The notes beneath the pieces are model-generated. The model was not told the origin of the DNA and made no database searches. It was given only the letters and a program-made list of their open reading frames with translations. A DNA stretch of 64,000 bases, taken from contig CAYSVH010000003.1 in NCBI GenBank assembly GCA_964434425.1, positions 186,001-250,000 of the forward strand, read 5' to 3'. Below are positions 35,911 through 44,900 of the stretch, piece by piece. The first letter of the stretch is position 1; each line of letters opens with the position of its first letter. A program made the position numbers and the translations under genes. The stretch is from CALMEC01 sp964434425 (GTDB lineage Bacteria; Actinomycetota; Thermoleophilia; Miltoncostaeales; Miltoncostaeaceae).

Positions 35911-37329
35911 CTAGACCGGCGGCTCCTCGTCCCGGTGACGCGACCGGATCGCCCTCCAGAGCCCGCTCATGCCCCGATCCTCGGACGGAACGGCATCCTC
36001 GCCCTCCTCCTGGGCTTCCCTGACTCGGGTCTCGTGCTCCTGGCGGCGGCGTACACCGGCGGCGGCGCGTTCGGCATGTGCGGCGATAGCCGCGCCCTCC
36101 GGCGTCGAGACGGCCACATCCTCGGCGCGGAGATCACCGGTCCGCAGATCGATCTGTTCGCTGATGTACCGCAGGATGACGATCACGGTCGCCGCCACCG
36201 GCACGGCGAAGAAGGCACCGAGGATGCCGAACATCGTGCCCGCGCCACCGACGGCGAGGAGGATCAGTGCCGGGTGCATCTTCATGGTGCGTCCCTGGAG
36301 AAACGGCTGAAGTACCTGGCCCTCCACCTGCTGCACCACCAGGATGATGATGAGGACGATGAGGGCGATGGTGAACCCCTTTGACACCAGTGCGACCAGG
36401 ACGGCGAGGGCGCCCACGGCCACCGCTCCCACGATCGGGATGAGACCACCGAAGAAGGTCAGAATGGTCAGCGCCGGCCACAGGGGGATCCCCAGGATGG
36501 CCAGTCCGATACCGATCAGGACGGCGTCGACGGCGCTCACCAGCATCTGGATGCGAAGGAAGCCGCTCAGCGTGTTCCAGATCCGGGTGAAAAGCTCGGT
36601 GAGATGACCTCCCGCGTGACGCCCCGTCACCTTGCGCATCCACGGCAGGAATCGCCCTCCGTCCTTCAGCATGAAGAACGTGAGCACCACGACGATGAGC
36701 GCGGTGAAGAAGACGACGCCCACTGTGGTCACGCCGGTGAACACCCCGGAGGCGATCGATGCCGAACGCTCCTGCAGCCACTGCTGAGCCTCGTCGGCGA
36801 ACTGATCCACCCGCTCGTTCTCGATGTTGAGCGGAGGACCCGAGAGCCAGTCGCGAAGCTTCCGCACACCCTGCGCCGCCTGGCCGACGAGTTCGGACGC
36901 CTGGCTCATGACCGACGGCGCGATGGCGACCATCACCCCGACGATGGCCGCCATCGTCACCAGGATCGTCCCGATCGAGGCCAGAGCCGGAGAGACCCCC
37001 AGCCGGATGAGGGGGCGGACCACCGGCCACAGGAGCGATGCGAGCAGCAGGGCGAAGAAGACCGGAAGGACCCCCGCCCAGACCTTGGAGAGAGCCCAGA
37101 GCACGCCGCCGACCGCCACGGCGATGATGATGAACCGAAGGGACCACTCCGACAGCGATCGCATCATGTGGCCGATCACGTATCCGCGATCAACCCCGAC
37201 GTTCGTGATGGGCGCCGACCGTCCCCCGGGCGCGGGCGCGGCTCCCGGAACGCTGGAGGGCTCGTTCCCCGTATGAGCTGCGGGCCCTGGGTAGGGCAGG
37301 TCGGGTCTCGCGTCGCTGGGATCGGTCAT
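35911..37329 (-). CDS. AI-2E family transporter
   Basis: 472-residue membrane protein of the AI-2E/PerM/YdiK family. After a ~70-residue Pro-rich N-terminus come about eight helices; a long extracytoplasmic amphipathic segment (residues ~155-230) precedes the central helices. Signature elements are FFMLKDGGRFLPWM, FLRIQMLVSAVDAVLIGIGL, LTFFGGLIPIVGAV and GRTMKMHPALILLAVGGAG. Some relatives export autoinducer-2, others act as Na+/H+ antiporters; substrate not inferable. The C-terminus is a charged ~60-residue tail. ATG 37329 has GAGG six bases upstream. Confidence 0.92.
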   Translation of the reverse strand: MTDPSDARPDLPYPGPAAHTGNEPSSVPGAAPAPGGRSAPITNVGVDRGYVIGHMMRSLSEWSLRFIIIAVAVGGVLWALSKVWAGVLPVFFALLLASLLWPVVRPLIRLGVSPALASIGTILVTMAAIVGVMVAIAPSVMSQASELVGQAAQGVRKLRDWLSGPPLNIENERVDQFADEAQQWLQERSASIASGVFTGVTTVGVVFFTALIVVVLTFFMLKDGGRFLPWMRKVTGRHAGGHLTELFTRIWNTLSGFLRIQMLVSAVDAVLIGIGLAILGIPLWPALTILTFFGGLIPIVGAVAVGALAVLVALVSKGFTIALIVLIIILVVQQVEGQVLQPFLQGRTMKMHPALILLAVGGAGTMFGILGAFFAVPVAATVIVILRYISEQIDLRTGDLRAEDVAVSTPEGAAIAAHAERAAAGVRRRQEHETRVREAQEEGEDAVPSEDRGMSGLWRAIRSRHRDEEPPV

Positions 37330-37540
37330 CGGCACCTCGAAACGGCGGGTCGGGGAGGATGCCGGACAGGGTGACAGATGACGCGGACCACACATCGCCG
37401 TGCGGAGCCCGCTTGACGACCGGTGCGCCACACCGATGCGGGGTCTCCGGAACGATTCGGGAACGACACCACCCCGGACCTCACGTTCACCCCGTCCGGT
37501 ACGTCATCAGAGCATGAGCGCACATACACTCCTCCCTACG

Positions 37541-38044
37541 ATGGGACGCACCCATACGACGGTCGACTCACCCCTCGGGCCGCTCACCCTCGTGGCCGAC
37601 GGCGGCGGCCGCCTCTGCGGTCTCCACATGGAAGGCCACCGCCGAGGACCCGATGTGACCGAACTCGGCGGGGACGACCCCTCCGCCTTCGACGAGGCGC
37701 GCGGACAGCTGGACGAGTACTTCGCCGGCCACCGCAGAACCTTCGATCTTCCCCTCGCTCCACGCGGCGCGGTGTTCCAGGAACGCGTGTGGACCGCTCT
37801 GCGCGCCATCCCGTTCGCGGAACGCCGTACGTACGGCGAGATCGCGTCCGCCCTGGGAGATCCCAACCTCGCCCGGGCCGTCGGCGCCGCCAACGCACTC
37901 AACCCGATCTCCATCGTCATCCCATGCCACCGCGTGGTCGGCGCCGACGGACGACTCGTCGGATACGCCGGCGGTGAGGAACGCAAACGCTTCCTCCTCG
38001 ATCACGAGGCCCGCGTGGCCGGGATCATGGACCGATTGTTCTGA
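37541..38044 (+). CDS. ogt: Methylated-DNA--protein-cysteine methyltransferase (first copy)
   Basis: 167-residue O6-alkylguanine-DNA alkyltransferase, which removes alkyl groups from guanine in a one-time suicide reaction. The acceptor cysteine is in SIVIPCHRVVGADGRLVGYAGG; the DNA-binding helix region is RTYGEIASALGDPNLARAVG. The N-terminal DSPLGPLTLVADGG is typical. ATG 37514 is an alternative start. Its stop TGA shares one base with the ATG of the downstream sigma factor: this begins the ogt-sigma-ogt operon. Confidence 0.93.
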   Translation: MGRTHTTVDSPLGPLTLVADGGGRLCGLHMEGHRRGPDVTELGGDDPSAFDEARGQLDEYFAGHRRTFDLPLAPRGAVFQERVWTALRAIPFAERRTYGEIASALGDPNLARAVGAANALNPISIVIPCHRVVGADGRLVGYAGGEERKRFLLDHEARVAGIMDRLF

Positions 38045-38565
38045 TGCCGACATCGCGCGGGCAGCATGCGCTCGAACCGTTCGACCGCATCGTGGAGGCG
38101 TATGGTCCCGTGGTGCTGCGCGTGTGCCGTGCTTTTCTCTGTCCGGTGGACGCTGACGACGCATGGTCCGAGACGTTCCTCTCGGCTCTTCGCGCGTATC
38201 CCGATCTCACGCCGCCCGTGGACGCGCGTGCATGGCTCGTCACGATCGCGCACCGCAAGGCCATCGACGTCATCCGGCGGCGTTCCCGTGAGGCCCTCCC
38301 CCTGGCGGACGTGCCCGAGCCGGCACCCCACGTGGACCACGATCCTTCGGATCGATTCGGCCCGGCTTGGGACGCCCTTCGCGACCTCACCGACCGCCAG
38401 CGCGAGATCGTCGTCTACCACCACGTGGCGGGGATGCCATACCGCGAGATCGCCGCGGTCGTGGGCGGCACGGAGGCCGCCGCCCGGCGTGCCGGCGCCG
38501 ACGGGATCGCCGCCCTTCGTCGCATCCTCGACGACCGAGAGCCCACATCAGGATCATCACGATGA
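38044..38565 (+). CDS. ECF-type RNA polymerase sigma factor
   Basis: 173-residue group 4 sigma-70 factor with region 2 (FDRIVEAYGPVVLRVCRAFL, DADDAWSETFLSALRAYP, then WLVTIAHRKAIDVIRRRSRE) and region 4 (LRDLTDRQREIVVYHHVAGM, YREIAAVVGG). It is wedged between two alkyltransferase genes with overlapping starts and stops on both sides, so it is co-translated with them. A role in turning on an alkylation-damage response is inferred. No anti-sigma factor gene is adjacent. Confidence 0.9.
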   Translation: MPTSRGQHALEPFDRIVEAYGPVVLRVCRAFLCPVDADDAWSETFLSALRAYPDLTPPVDARAWLVTIAHRKAIDVIRRRSREALPLADVPEPAPHVDHDPSDRFGPAWDALRDLTDRQREIVVYHHVAGMPYREIAAVVGGTEAAARRAGADGIAALRRILDDREPTSGSSR

Positions 38566-39158
38566 CCGACCTCTTCCCCCTCCCCGACGACGCCGAAATC
38601 GCCGGTCTGCGCTCCCGCCTCGCCCAGGCCGCAACCGACGACGGACTCCTCGACGTCGCCTACCGCACGCTCGACACGCCGATCGGCACGCTTCTGATCG
38701 CGGCGACCCCCCGCGGGATCGTGCGCATCGCCCTTCCGAACGTGGCTGAGGACGAGGTACTGGAAGACCTTGCGTCGCGCGTGAGCCCGCGCATCCTTCG
38801 GAGCTCCGCACCACTCGACCCGGCCACACGTCAACTCGACGAGTATTTCGCCGGCGCGCGGGATGCCTTCGACGTCACGCTCGACTTCTCGCTCAGCGAC
38901 GGCTTCCGCCGGGAGGTGCTCCTCGAGCTCCGGCACGTGCCCTACGGGGAGACACGCAGCTACGGCGAGCTGGCCATCGCGACGGGAAGCCCCCGTGCGG
39001 TCCGCGCGGTCGGGACGGCATGCGCCACCAACCCGCTGCCCATCATCGTGCCGTGCCACCGGATCACCCGCTCCGACGGCACTCTCGGCAACTATGGTGG
39101 CGGGGTGGAGATGAAGCGGGCGCTCCTCACAATGGAGGGCGCGATCCACGACGAGTGA
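38562..39158 (+). CDS. Methylated-DNA--protein-cysteine methyltransferase (second copy)
   Basis: 198-residue paralogue of the gene at 37541. The acceptor site is PIIVPCHRITRSDGTLGNYG and the DNA-binding segment is ETRSYGELAIATGSPRAVRA. A ~35-residue N-terminal extension before the TLDTPIGTLL strand distinguishes it from copy 1, and sequence identity looks moderate, so the duplication is old. ATG overlaps the sigma factor stop (ATGA). Confidence 0.93.
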   Translation: MTDLFPLPDDAEIAGLRSRLAQAATDDGLLDVAYRTLDTPIGTLLIAATPRGIVRIALPNVAEDEVLEDLASRVSPRILRSSAPLDPATRQLDEYFAGARDAFDVTLDFSLSDGFRREVLLELRHVPYGETRSYGELAIATGSPRAVRAVGTACATNPLPIIVPCHRITRSDGTLGNYGGGVEMKRALLTMEGAIHDE

Positions 39159-39272
39159 ATCGTGGGCATGAGCGACCTCGATGCCCCACCCGGGAGACGG
39201 GCCGGGTCGCTACGTCGATCCACGAGCGTCCGCTGGGGGGCCGGCTCCTCATTCGTCCGGGTCCGGTTCGAT

Positions 39273-39911
39273 TCAGGCGCAGCCCTCACAGTCTCGGCAC
39301 CACTCCTGGACGCGCTCAGCGATCGCGTCACGGACCTCCCGGGCCGATGCGAGCTTCTCCTCGTCCGAGCCGTTCACGACGGATGGGTCGGGAAAGGCCC
39401 AGTGCAACCGGTTGCCCGCGCCCGGGAAAGCGGGACACCGCTCCGCGTTCGCCTCGTCACACACGGTGATGACCGTGGTGAACTCCGCTGCGCTTTCCAG
39501 CACCTGGTCGACCCCGCGCGTGCGCTTGCCGGCGATGTCGATGCCGATCTCCCGGAGCGCCCTGACGGCGAAGGGATTGAGAACTCCCGGCTCGAGGCCC
39601 GCGCTCTCGACATGGCAGCGCTCTCCGCATCGGCGACGGATCAGTTCCTCCGCGATCTGACTGCGTGCGCTGTTGTGGACGCACACGACGAGAACCCTGC
39701 AGTCCGGCTCGGTACCCGCCCTGTCGCGGTGGTCCGGCTGGGGGTACGGTGCGCCACACCATTCGCAATGGGTCTGCGCCTCTCGCTCGGTCGATTCACC
39801 CCCGGGTCGCGCCGGAGACGTGGATGCGAGAGATGCGGGTGGTGCGGCATTGTCGAACTCGACGCCGCACCACTCGCACCGAGTGATCGAACCACCGTCA
39901 TTGCTGTTCAT
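39273..39911 (-). CDS. ArsC-type (low-MW phosphatase fold) arsenate reductase with N-terminal zinc-ribbon pair
   Basis: 212-residue fusion. Residues ~60-212 form a thioredoxin/mycothiol-coupled arsenate reductase of the low-molecular-weight phosphatase fold: P-loop VVCVHNSARSQIAEE (CX5R), acid region HWAFPDPS. Extra cysteines near the C-terminus (WCRDCEGC) may resolve the disulfide. Residues 1-60 add two CEWCG motifs (TRCEWCGVEFDN and THCEWCGAPYPQ) joined by a Ser/Pro linker, like a split zinc ribbon, which I do not know from classic ArsC. Divergent from arsR across a palindromic operator. ATG 39911 chosen; GTG/ATG 39920 also possible. Confidence 0.85.
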   Translation of the reverse strand: MNSNDGGSITRCEWCGVEFDNAAPPASLASTSPARPGGESTEREAQTHCEWCGAPYPQPDHRDRAGTEPDCRVLVVCVHNSARSQIAEELIRRRCGERCHVESAGLEPGVLNPFAVRALREIGIDIAGKRTRGVDQVLESAAEFTTVITVCDEANAERCPAFPGAGNRLHWAFPDPSVVNGSDEEKLASAREVRDAIAERVQEWCRDCEGCA

Positions 39912-39933
39912 GGACCGCATCTCCTATCGCGAT

Positions 39934-39977
39934 GGCACCATCGGTTCATCGACAGTCGTCAATGAACCGATGGTGCC
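39934..39977. promoter_or_regulatory. Perfect inverted-repeat operator between arsC and arsR
   Basis: GGCACCATCGGTTCAT (39934-39949) and its exact complement ATGAACCGATGGTGCC (39962-39977) flank a 12-base spacer that itself pairs GAC/GTC. It lies between the two divergent starts, the expected place for ArsR-family binding that would repress both genes until arsenic binds. Confidence 0.8.
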
Positions 39978-40025
39978 GAATACATCGATGTCTGTCAATA
40001 TCCTTCCCACCTGATCGGAGGTGGA

Positions 40026-40421
40026 ATGACCAGTTCGGCGACATGCAAAGACGAGTCGTGTTCAACCACAGCGGTGGCCGCGATGACCGTGGCCGAGGCG
40101 ATCGCACGTGCCAAGGCACTCAAAGCGGTCGCGGATCCCGTGCGCCTTCGCCTTCTGGACATCATCGGTGGCAACGTCGACCAGGAAGCCTGCGTCTGCC
40201 AGCTCACGGAGAGCGTCTCCCTCAGCCAATCGACGGTCAGCCATCACCTCAAGACGCTCGTCGACGCGGGCATCCTGGAACGGGAACAGCGCGGCACCTG
40301 GGCGTGGTACAGCCTCGTTCCGGGCCGGATCGATGACATCGCCGGATACCTCACCCCGCAGCGGCCCGACGGTGATGCCACCGCCCGGCCTCCCGTACGA
40401 GTGGCCCGCTCGCAGGCCTGA
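40026..40421 (+). CDS. arsR: ArsR-family metalloregulator
   Basis: 131-residue winged-helix repressor. The helix-turn-helix is SVSLSQSTVSHHLKTLVDAG and the wing is REQRGTWAWYSL. The metalloid site is EACVCQL (CxC) in helix 3, the classic arsenite-binding position; an N-terminal CKDESC adds possible ligands. GGAGGTGGA precedes the ATG. It should bind the palindrome immediately upstream and autoregulate while controlling the divergent reductase. Confidence 0.93.
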   Translation: MTSSATCKDESCSTTAVAAMTVAEAIARAKALKAVADPVRLRLLDIIGGNVDQEACVCQLTESVSLSQSTVSHHLKTLVDAGILEREQRGTWAWYSLVPGRIDDIAGYLTPQRPDGDATARPPVRVARSQA

Positions 40422-40655
40422 ACCTTGACGAGCGGCGGATCCGACACCCGCAATCGCACGAGGGAGGCCACCGTGCCGGAGATCAGTCCGGCTCCGGACG
40501 CAGATCGCGTCCCCTGAGGGGTCGCCTGACGGATCGGGATCGCACACCGGACGGTGACGGTCCGGGGCAAGGAGGGCGAATCAGGACACGGACTCACGAT
40601 CAGACGAGGCGATGTCGATGCAACCGTGCGAGAGTCGCTATCCTGCACCTCCGCG

Positions 40656-40674
40656 GCGCCTCTCCGAGAGGCGC
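40656..40674 (+). other. Hairpin just upstream of tRNA-Thr
   Basis: GCGCCTCTC-C-GAGAGGCGC is a near-perfect palindrome ending five bases before the tRNA. It may be a processing signal or the end of an upstream transcript. Confidence 0.3.
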
Positions 40675-40678
40675 GCCC

Positions 40679-40751
40679 GCCGACGTAGCTCAGCTGGTAG
40701 AGCACTTCACTCGTAATGAAGGGGTCCGGGGTTCGAGTCCCCGCGTCGGCT
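40679..40751 (+). tRNA. tRNA-Thr(CGT)
   Basis: Cloverleaf: acceptor GCCGACG/CGTCGGC, D arm GCTC/GAGC, anticodon stem CTTCA/TGAAG with loop CTCGTAA (anticodon CGT), T arm CGGGG/CCCCG with loop TTCGAGT. Discriminator T; CCA not encoded. Confidence 0.97.
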
Positions 40752-40755
40752 CTTC

Positions 40756-40794
40756 ACGCCTCGGGTTCATGCCCGGGGCATGAACCCGAGGCGT
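40756..40794 (+). terminator. 18-bp perfect hairpin after tRNA-Thr
   Basis: ACGCCTCGGGTTCATGCC pairs exactly with GGCATGAACCCGAGGCGT around a 3-base loop, starting five bases after the tRNA. Probably its terminator, although no U-run follows. Confidence 0.65.
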
Positions 40795-41027
40795 AGAGGG
40801 CCGACGCGGAGCGTTAGCTGCCGCACCGGCGTCCCGCCGCTGCGGCACCCACCCCGCTATCGCAACCACATTCCGGACACAGCAGGAGTAGTGGCCAGGC
40901 ACTCCCGGGCGAGTCCGCTCCGACCTCGGACATCACGAGGTGTTCAGCACATGCCGCGACGGGCAGCAGCGTGTTCATTCGCACCGGATAGGCTCGCGGC
41001 GATCGCGGCCGGATCAGATGCCGTGCA

Positions 41028-41693
41028 TCACCAGCGTTCCCAGTGCACCTTGCTCTCGAGCTCCTCGCGGGGCCCCGGCTTGAAGTCGGTCCCCTTCGAC
41101 CAGCCGAGTGTCAGCAGTCCCGCCTGGCAGATCTCCGGGGGGATGCCGAGGATCTCGCCGATCTCGCGCTCGTGGAGGAGGTGCAGCGTCGTCCAGCAGG
41201 AGCCCAGACCGCGGGCACGGGCGGCCAGCTGAATGCTCCAGGCGGCCTGGACGACCGAGGAGTAGAGCGTCGCCTGGACGAAGGACTGCGGAAGGTCGAT
41301 GGCCTCCGGTCGCAGCCCGAGGCACGGGATGATGAACACCGGCATGCGCTCGTAGTTCTCCGCGAGGTACGTCGCCGAACTCATGACCCGGTCCTGCAGC
41401 GACTTGCGCGTGGGGTCGTCGTACGGGAGGTTCCCGGCGGCGAACGGCATCTCCTCATAGGCCGCCCAGCTCTTGCGGTACCAATCGGCGATCTCCGCCT
41501 TGATCTCCGGATCGGTGACGACGACGAACGACCAGGGCTGCATGTTCGAGGCGGTCGGCGCCTGCAACGCGATGGCGAGCAGTTCCTCGATCACATCACG
41601 CTCGACGGGACGTTCGCAGTCGATCCGGCGCCGGACGGCGCGCGTGGTCGTGAGAAGCTCGTCCGAGCTGAGGGGCAGGAGCGTAGTCGACAC
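41028..41693 (-). CDS. Nitroreductase family protein
   Basis: 221-residue FMN-dependent oxidoreductase of the nitroreductase superfamily. It has the N-terminal RRRIDCERPV, FMN-binding APTASNMQPWSFVVVTD, and the C-terminal LLTLGWSKG helix/loop. The stretch SVVQAAWSIQLAARARGLGSCW is the usual dimer-interface helix. Likely reduces quinones, nitro compounds or enones with NAD(P)H. Its upstream region (41804-41832) carries heptad repeats matched near the esterase, so the two genes may share the adjacent SARP-type regulator. Confidence 0.92.
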   Translation of the reverse strand: MSTTLLPLSSDELLTTTRAVRRRIDCERPVERDVIEELLAIALQAPTASNMQPWSFVVVTDPEIKAEIADWYRKSWAAYEEMPFAAGNLPYDDPTRKSLQDRVMSSATYLAENYERMPVFIIPCLGLRPEAIDLPQSFVQATLYSSVVQAAWSIQLAARARGLGSCWTTLHLLHEREIGEILGIPPEICQAGLLTLGWSKGTDFKPGPREELESKVHWERW

Positions 41694-41803
41694 GATGACC
41701 TCCCGGGTGCGACGCCCGCAGGGGCGTGGTCCTGACGTGCGCCACCTGCGAGACGCCGATGGCGAGTGACAAGTTCGAAACGTGAGCGACGATAGGGAGG
41801 CTG

Positions 41804-41832
41804 CGTTAATCGGCCGTTACTCCATCGTCATC
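41804..41832 (+). promoter_or_regulatory. SARP-type heptad direct-repeat array (regulator/nitroreductase intergenic region)
   Basis: CGTTAAT-cggc-CGTTACT-ccat-CGTCATC: three heptads spaced exactly 11 bases apart, the third degenerate. A matching array lies upstream of the esterase at 46115-46143. It is ~110 bases before the nitroreductase start and ~160 before the BTAD regulator start. Which gene it controls is not settled by orientation. Confidence 0.5.
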
Positions 41833-41988
41833 GTTCGGCTCCCGGCACGGCATCATGATCGCGGCGGACGCGCCTCGCGCTCTCCCGCCGGCCCACCCCG
41901 ACGACCCGTCAGACGCGCCCCGGGCCGATCCCATGACACGCCGTGGAATGGCCGGTAGGCTGACGGTCCCAAGCGAGAGCGACGGATT

Positions 41989-44900
41989 GTGACGCCGAAG
42001 CGACGACTTCTGGACTCCAAGGTTCGGGTGCCGCTCCTGCAGGGCGGAGTGGTCACTCGGCCACGCGTCGAGCAGCAACTCGAGGGGGCCGCCACGTCCT
42101 TCGCGGTCGTCCTCGTGATCGCGGCGGCGGGGGCGGGCAAGACGACCGCGGTCGCGCAGTTCGCCCGCCGCTGTCGCCGGCCGGTGGCATGGCTGACCCT
42201 GGACGAGGCGGATCGCGTTCCCGGCCGGTTCGTGACGTACCTCGCGTCCGCGGTGGCCGCGCTGGACCCAGGACTCTCCGGCGAGGTGCTCGCGCTCCTG
42301 GAGGACGGGCTCGCACCCGGCGAATGCGGCGCGATGCTCGGGGAGCGCCTTCCGCCCCGCTCCGTCGTGGTGATCGATGACGTCCACCACCTGGCCGAGG
42401 CGGAGCCCGTCCTCCATGCGCTTCGGTCATTTCTGAGGTATCTCGGTCCTGGACGTTCCGTCATTCTCCTGGCGAGGACACGACCTGCCCTCGGCCTCGA
42501 ACGTGATGCCCTCGCCTCGCGGGTCGGAGGACTGTTCGATCCCGCCCTCGCATTCACGCTCGAGGAGACCGAGCTCCTGCTCGCCGCGCGCGGCAGCACC
42601 GCCGCAGCGGAGGCGCTGCACCAGGCGACCGGTGGCTGGGCCGCCGGCCTCGTGTTCGATTCACTCTCCACAACGGCGGACAGGCCGCTCCTGCCGCCCG
42701 GAGAGGATCCGCTCTTCGCCTACCTCGGCGCCGAGATCTTCGACCGTCTTCCCGAGGACCTCCGGCGTGTGCTGCTCCGTACCAGCATCCTGGACGTGGT
42801 CACCCCGGCTCGCATCGCGGGACTGTTCGGAGGATCCGTCGACGGCCGCGCCTTCGATGAGCTGTGCCGCCAGCACCTTCCCGCGACGCTGGAGGACGGC
42901 GCGCTCCGATACCACCCGCGGTTCCGCGAGTTCCTCAGGAGCCGGCTGCGCAGCGACCATCCCGGAGAGCTGAACGAGCTCTTGGCCCGGTTCGGCCGGA
43001 TGCTGGCGGACGACGGCTACCGGGAGGAGGCGGTCGATCTGTTCTTGGAAGCGGGCGCGCTGGATGAGGCAGAGGGGATCGCCGAACATGCGACCAAGGC
43101 ACTGATCAAGCGCGGCGACTGGGACAAGGTCATCATGTGGTCGGAGAGGTTCGGCGATGAGCGCCTGCGGCGGCGAAGCCCGTTGCGGGGAGCCCAGATC
43201 CGTTCGCTGCTCCTGGCACGACGTCCTCAGGAACTCGAGAACGTCGTCCACGCGATGCTGGCGTCCGGGGAGATCAGCGGTCCAACGCCGACGGATCCGG
43301 AGGTCGTGGGGTGGGCGGTGTGGGCGCTGCACTCGTCCGGGGAGTGGGCCAAGCTGCTGCCGCTGCTGCCGCCCCACCCGACGGGTCGTGCCGCCGTGGT
43401 GCGCCACCTGTTCCGGGTGTCGGCGTCCCCGGACCCGCCGCCGGAGCTACCCGACGAGATGCTGGACTCCGCCCAGCCCCTTCATGTCGCACTTCAATCC
43501 GCCCTCTTCTACCAGGGGCGGTTCGACGAGGTGGAACGCCTGTCGGTCGCCGCTGCGAGTCGTGGTCCGGTGACGACGTCACTCGGACAGATCTACCGGA
43601 TCGCCGCGCTGCGTGAACGTGGCTGCACCGATGAGGCGCGAGCGGCGTTCGATGCGGTGGCTCCGGCGATCCGTGCGTCACGGTACCTCGAGTTCTGGCA
43701 CCAGGTCGAGGCGGAGCTTCGCTTCGAGGAGGGGTGCCCGGAGGACGGCCTCGAGTTGATCCGCGAGGCACGACGTCGATCGCGCGAGCACGTCTACCGG
43801 ATCGGCGATCGGGCGATCTTCGCCGCGACGGAGGGCAAGCTGCTGGTGCGCATGGGCCGACCGGGAGAGGCACTCGAGCTCCTGTCGTCCGCAAGCAGCT
43901 GGTGCGCTCAGCGCGGCCTGCTGAGTTTCCGCGAGTGGGCGGACGCCTGGCTCGGCGCCGCGCTGCTTGTCCTCGACGAGGCACCCCACCTCGCTGTCGA
44001 ACGTCTGCGCTCCGTCGTCACATCGATGGAACGTGCCGGCCGCCGTCTGGAGCTCTCCGCCGCCGCCGTGTTCCTGGCGGAGGCGGAATGGCGTGCCGGC
44101 AACGAGGAATGTCATGACCGTGCGTGTGACCTGGCGCTTCGCACCGCCGAGACACAGGGAACCCTCGCGCCGCTGGTGCGGGCGCTGGGCGTCTTTCCCG
44201 ACGTCCTCTCGCGGCGTGTCGACGCCGGGGGAGACACCGGAGACGTCTGGCGGCGTTTGATGAGGGCGAGTACGCCTCGTGTTCCCCACCCGCTCCGCGG
44301 CGAACCGGTGCTGCGCATCCACACCTTCGGCGAAGGGTGGATCGAGATCGACGACGAACGGATCCCGTTGCGATTGGCGAAGGCGATCGAACTCGCGGCG
44401 TACCTGGCCAGGGCCTGTGGGAACGGCGTACCGAGAGCGCGCATCATCCGCGATCTCTTCGACGGCAGCGGCGACGGAGGCAACTACCTTCGGCAGTGCC
44501 TCCACCGACTCCGTCGCGCACTCCCGGACGGCGTCACCCTGGAGTCGGTGGATGGCCGGCTGATGTGGGCACCCCCCGGATCGGCGCGTTCCGACGATCA
44601 GGATTTCGAGGCGCTCGTAGCCCGGGCGCGGGTCGAACTCGGCGTCCGGCGTCTCGACACGCTGCGCCGGGCACTCGACATCCGCAGCGCGGGGTCGTAT
44701 CTCGCCGGAATCGACGGTGACGCCGCGGACGTTCGTCGTGACGAGCTCACGGCGCTCACGGAGGAAGCACGGATCGAGCTTGCGCGCGGCCTGCTCCGGA
44801 CGGGGTTCCCGGTCGAGGCCCGGTCGACGCTTCGCGATGCCATCGCGGCGGACGCCCTCAACGAGGAGGCCTGGCAGTTGCTGATGCGCGCCGAGGCGGA

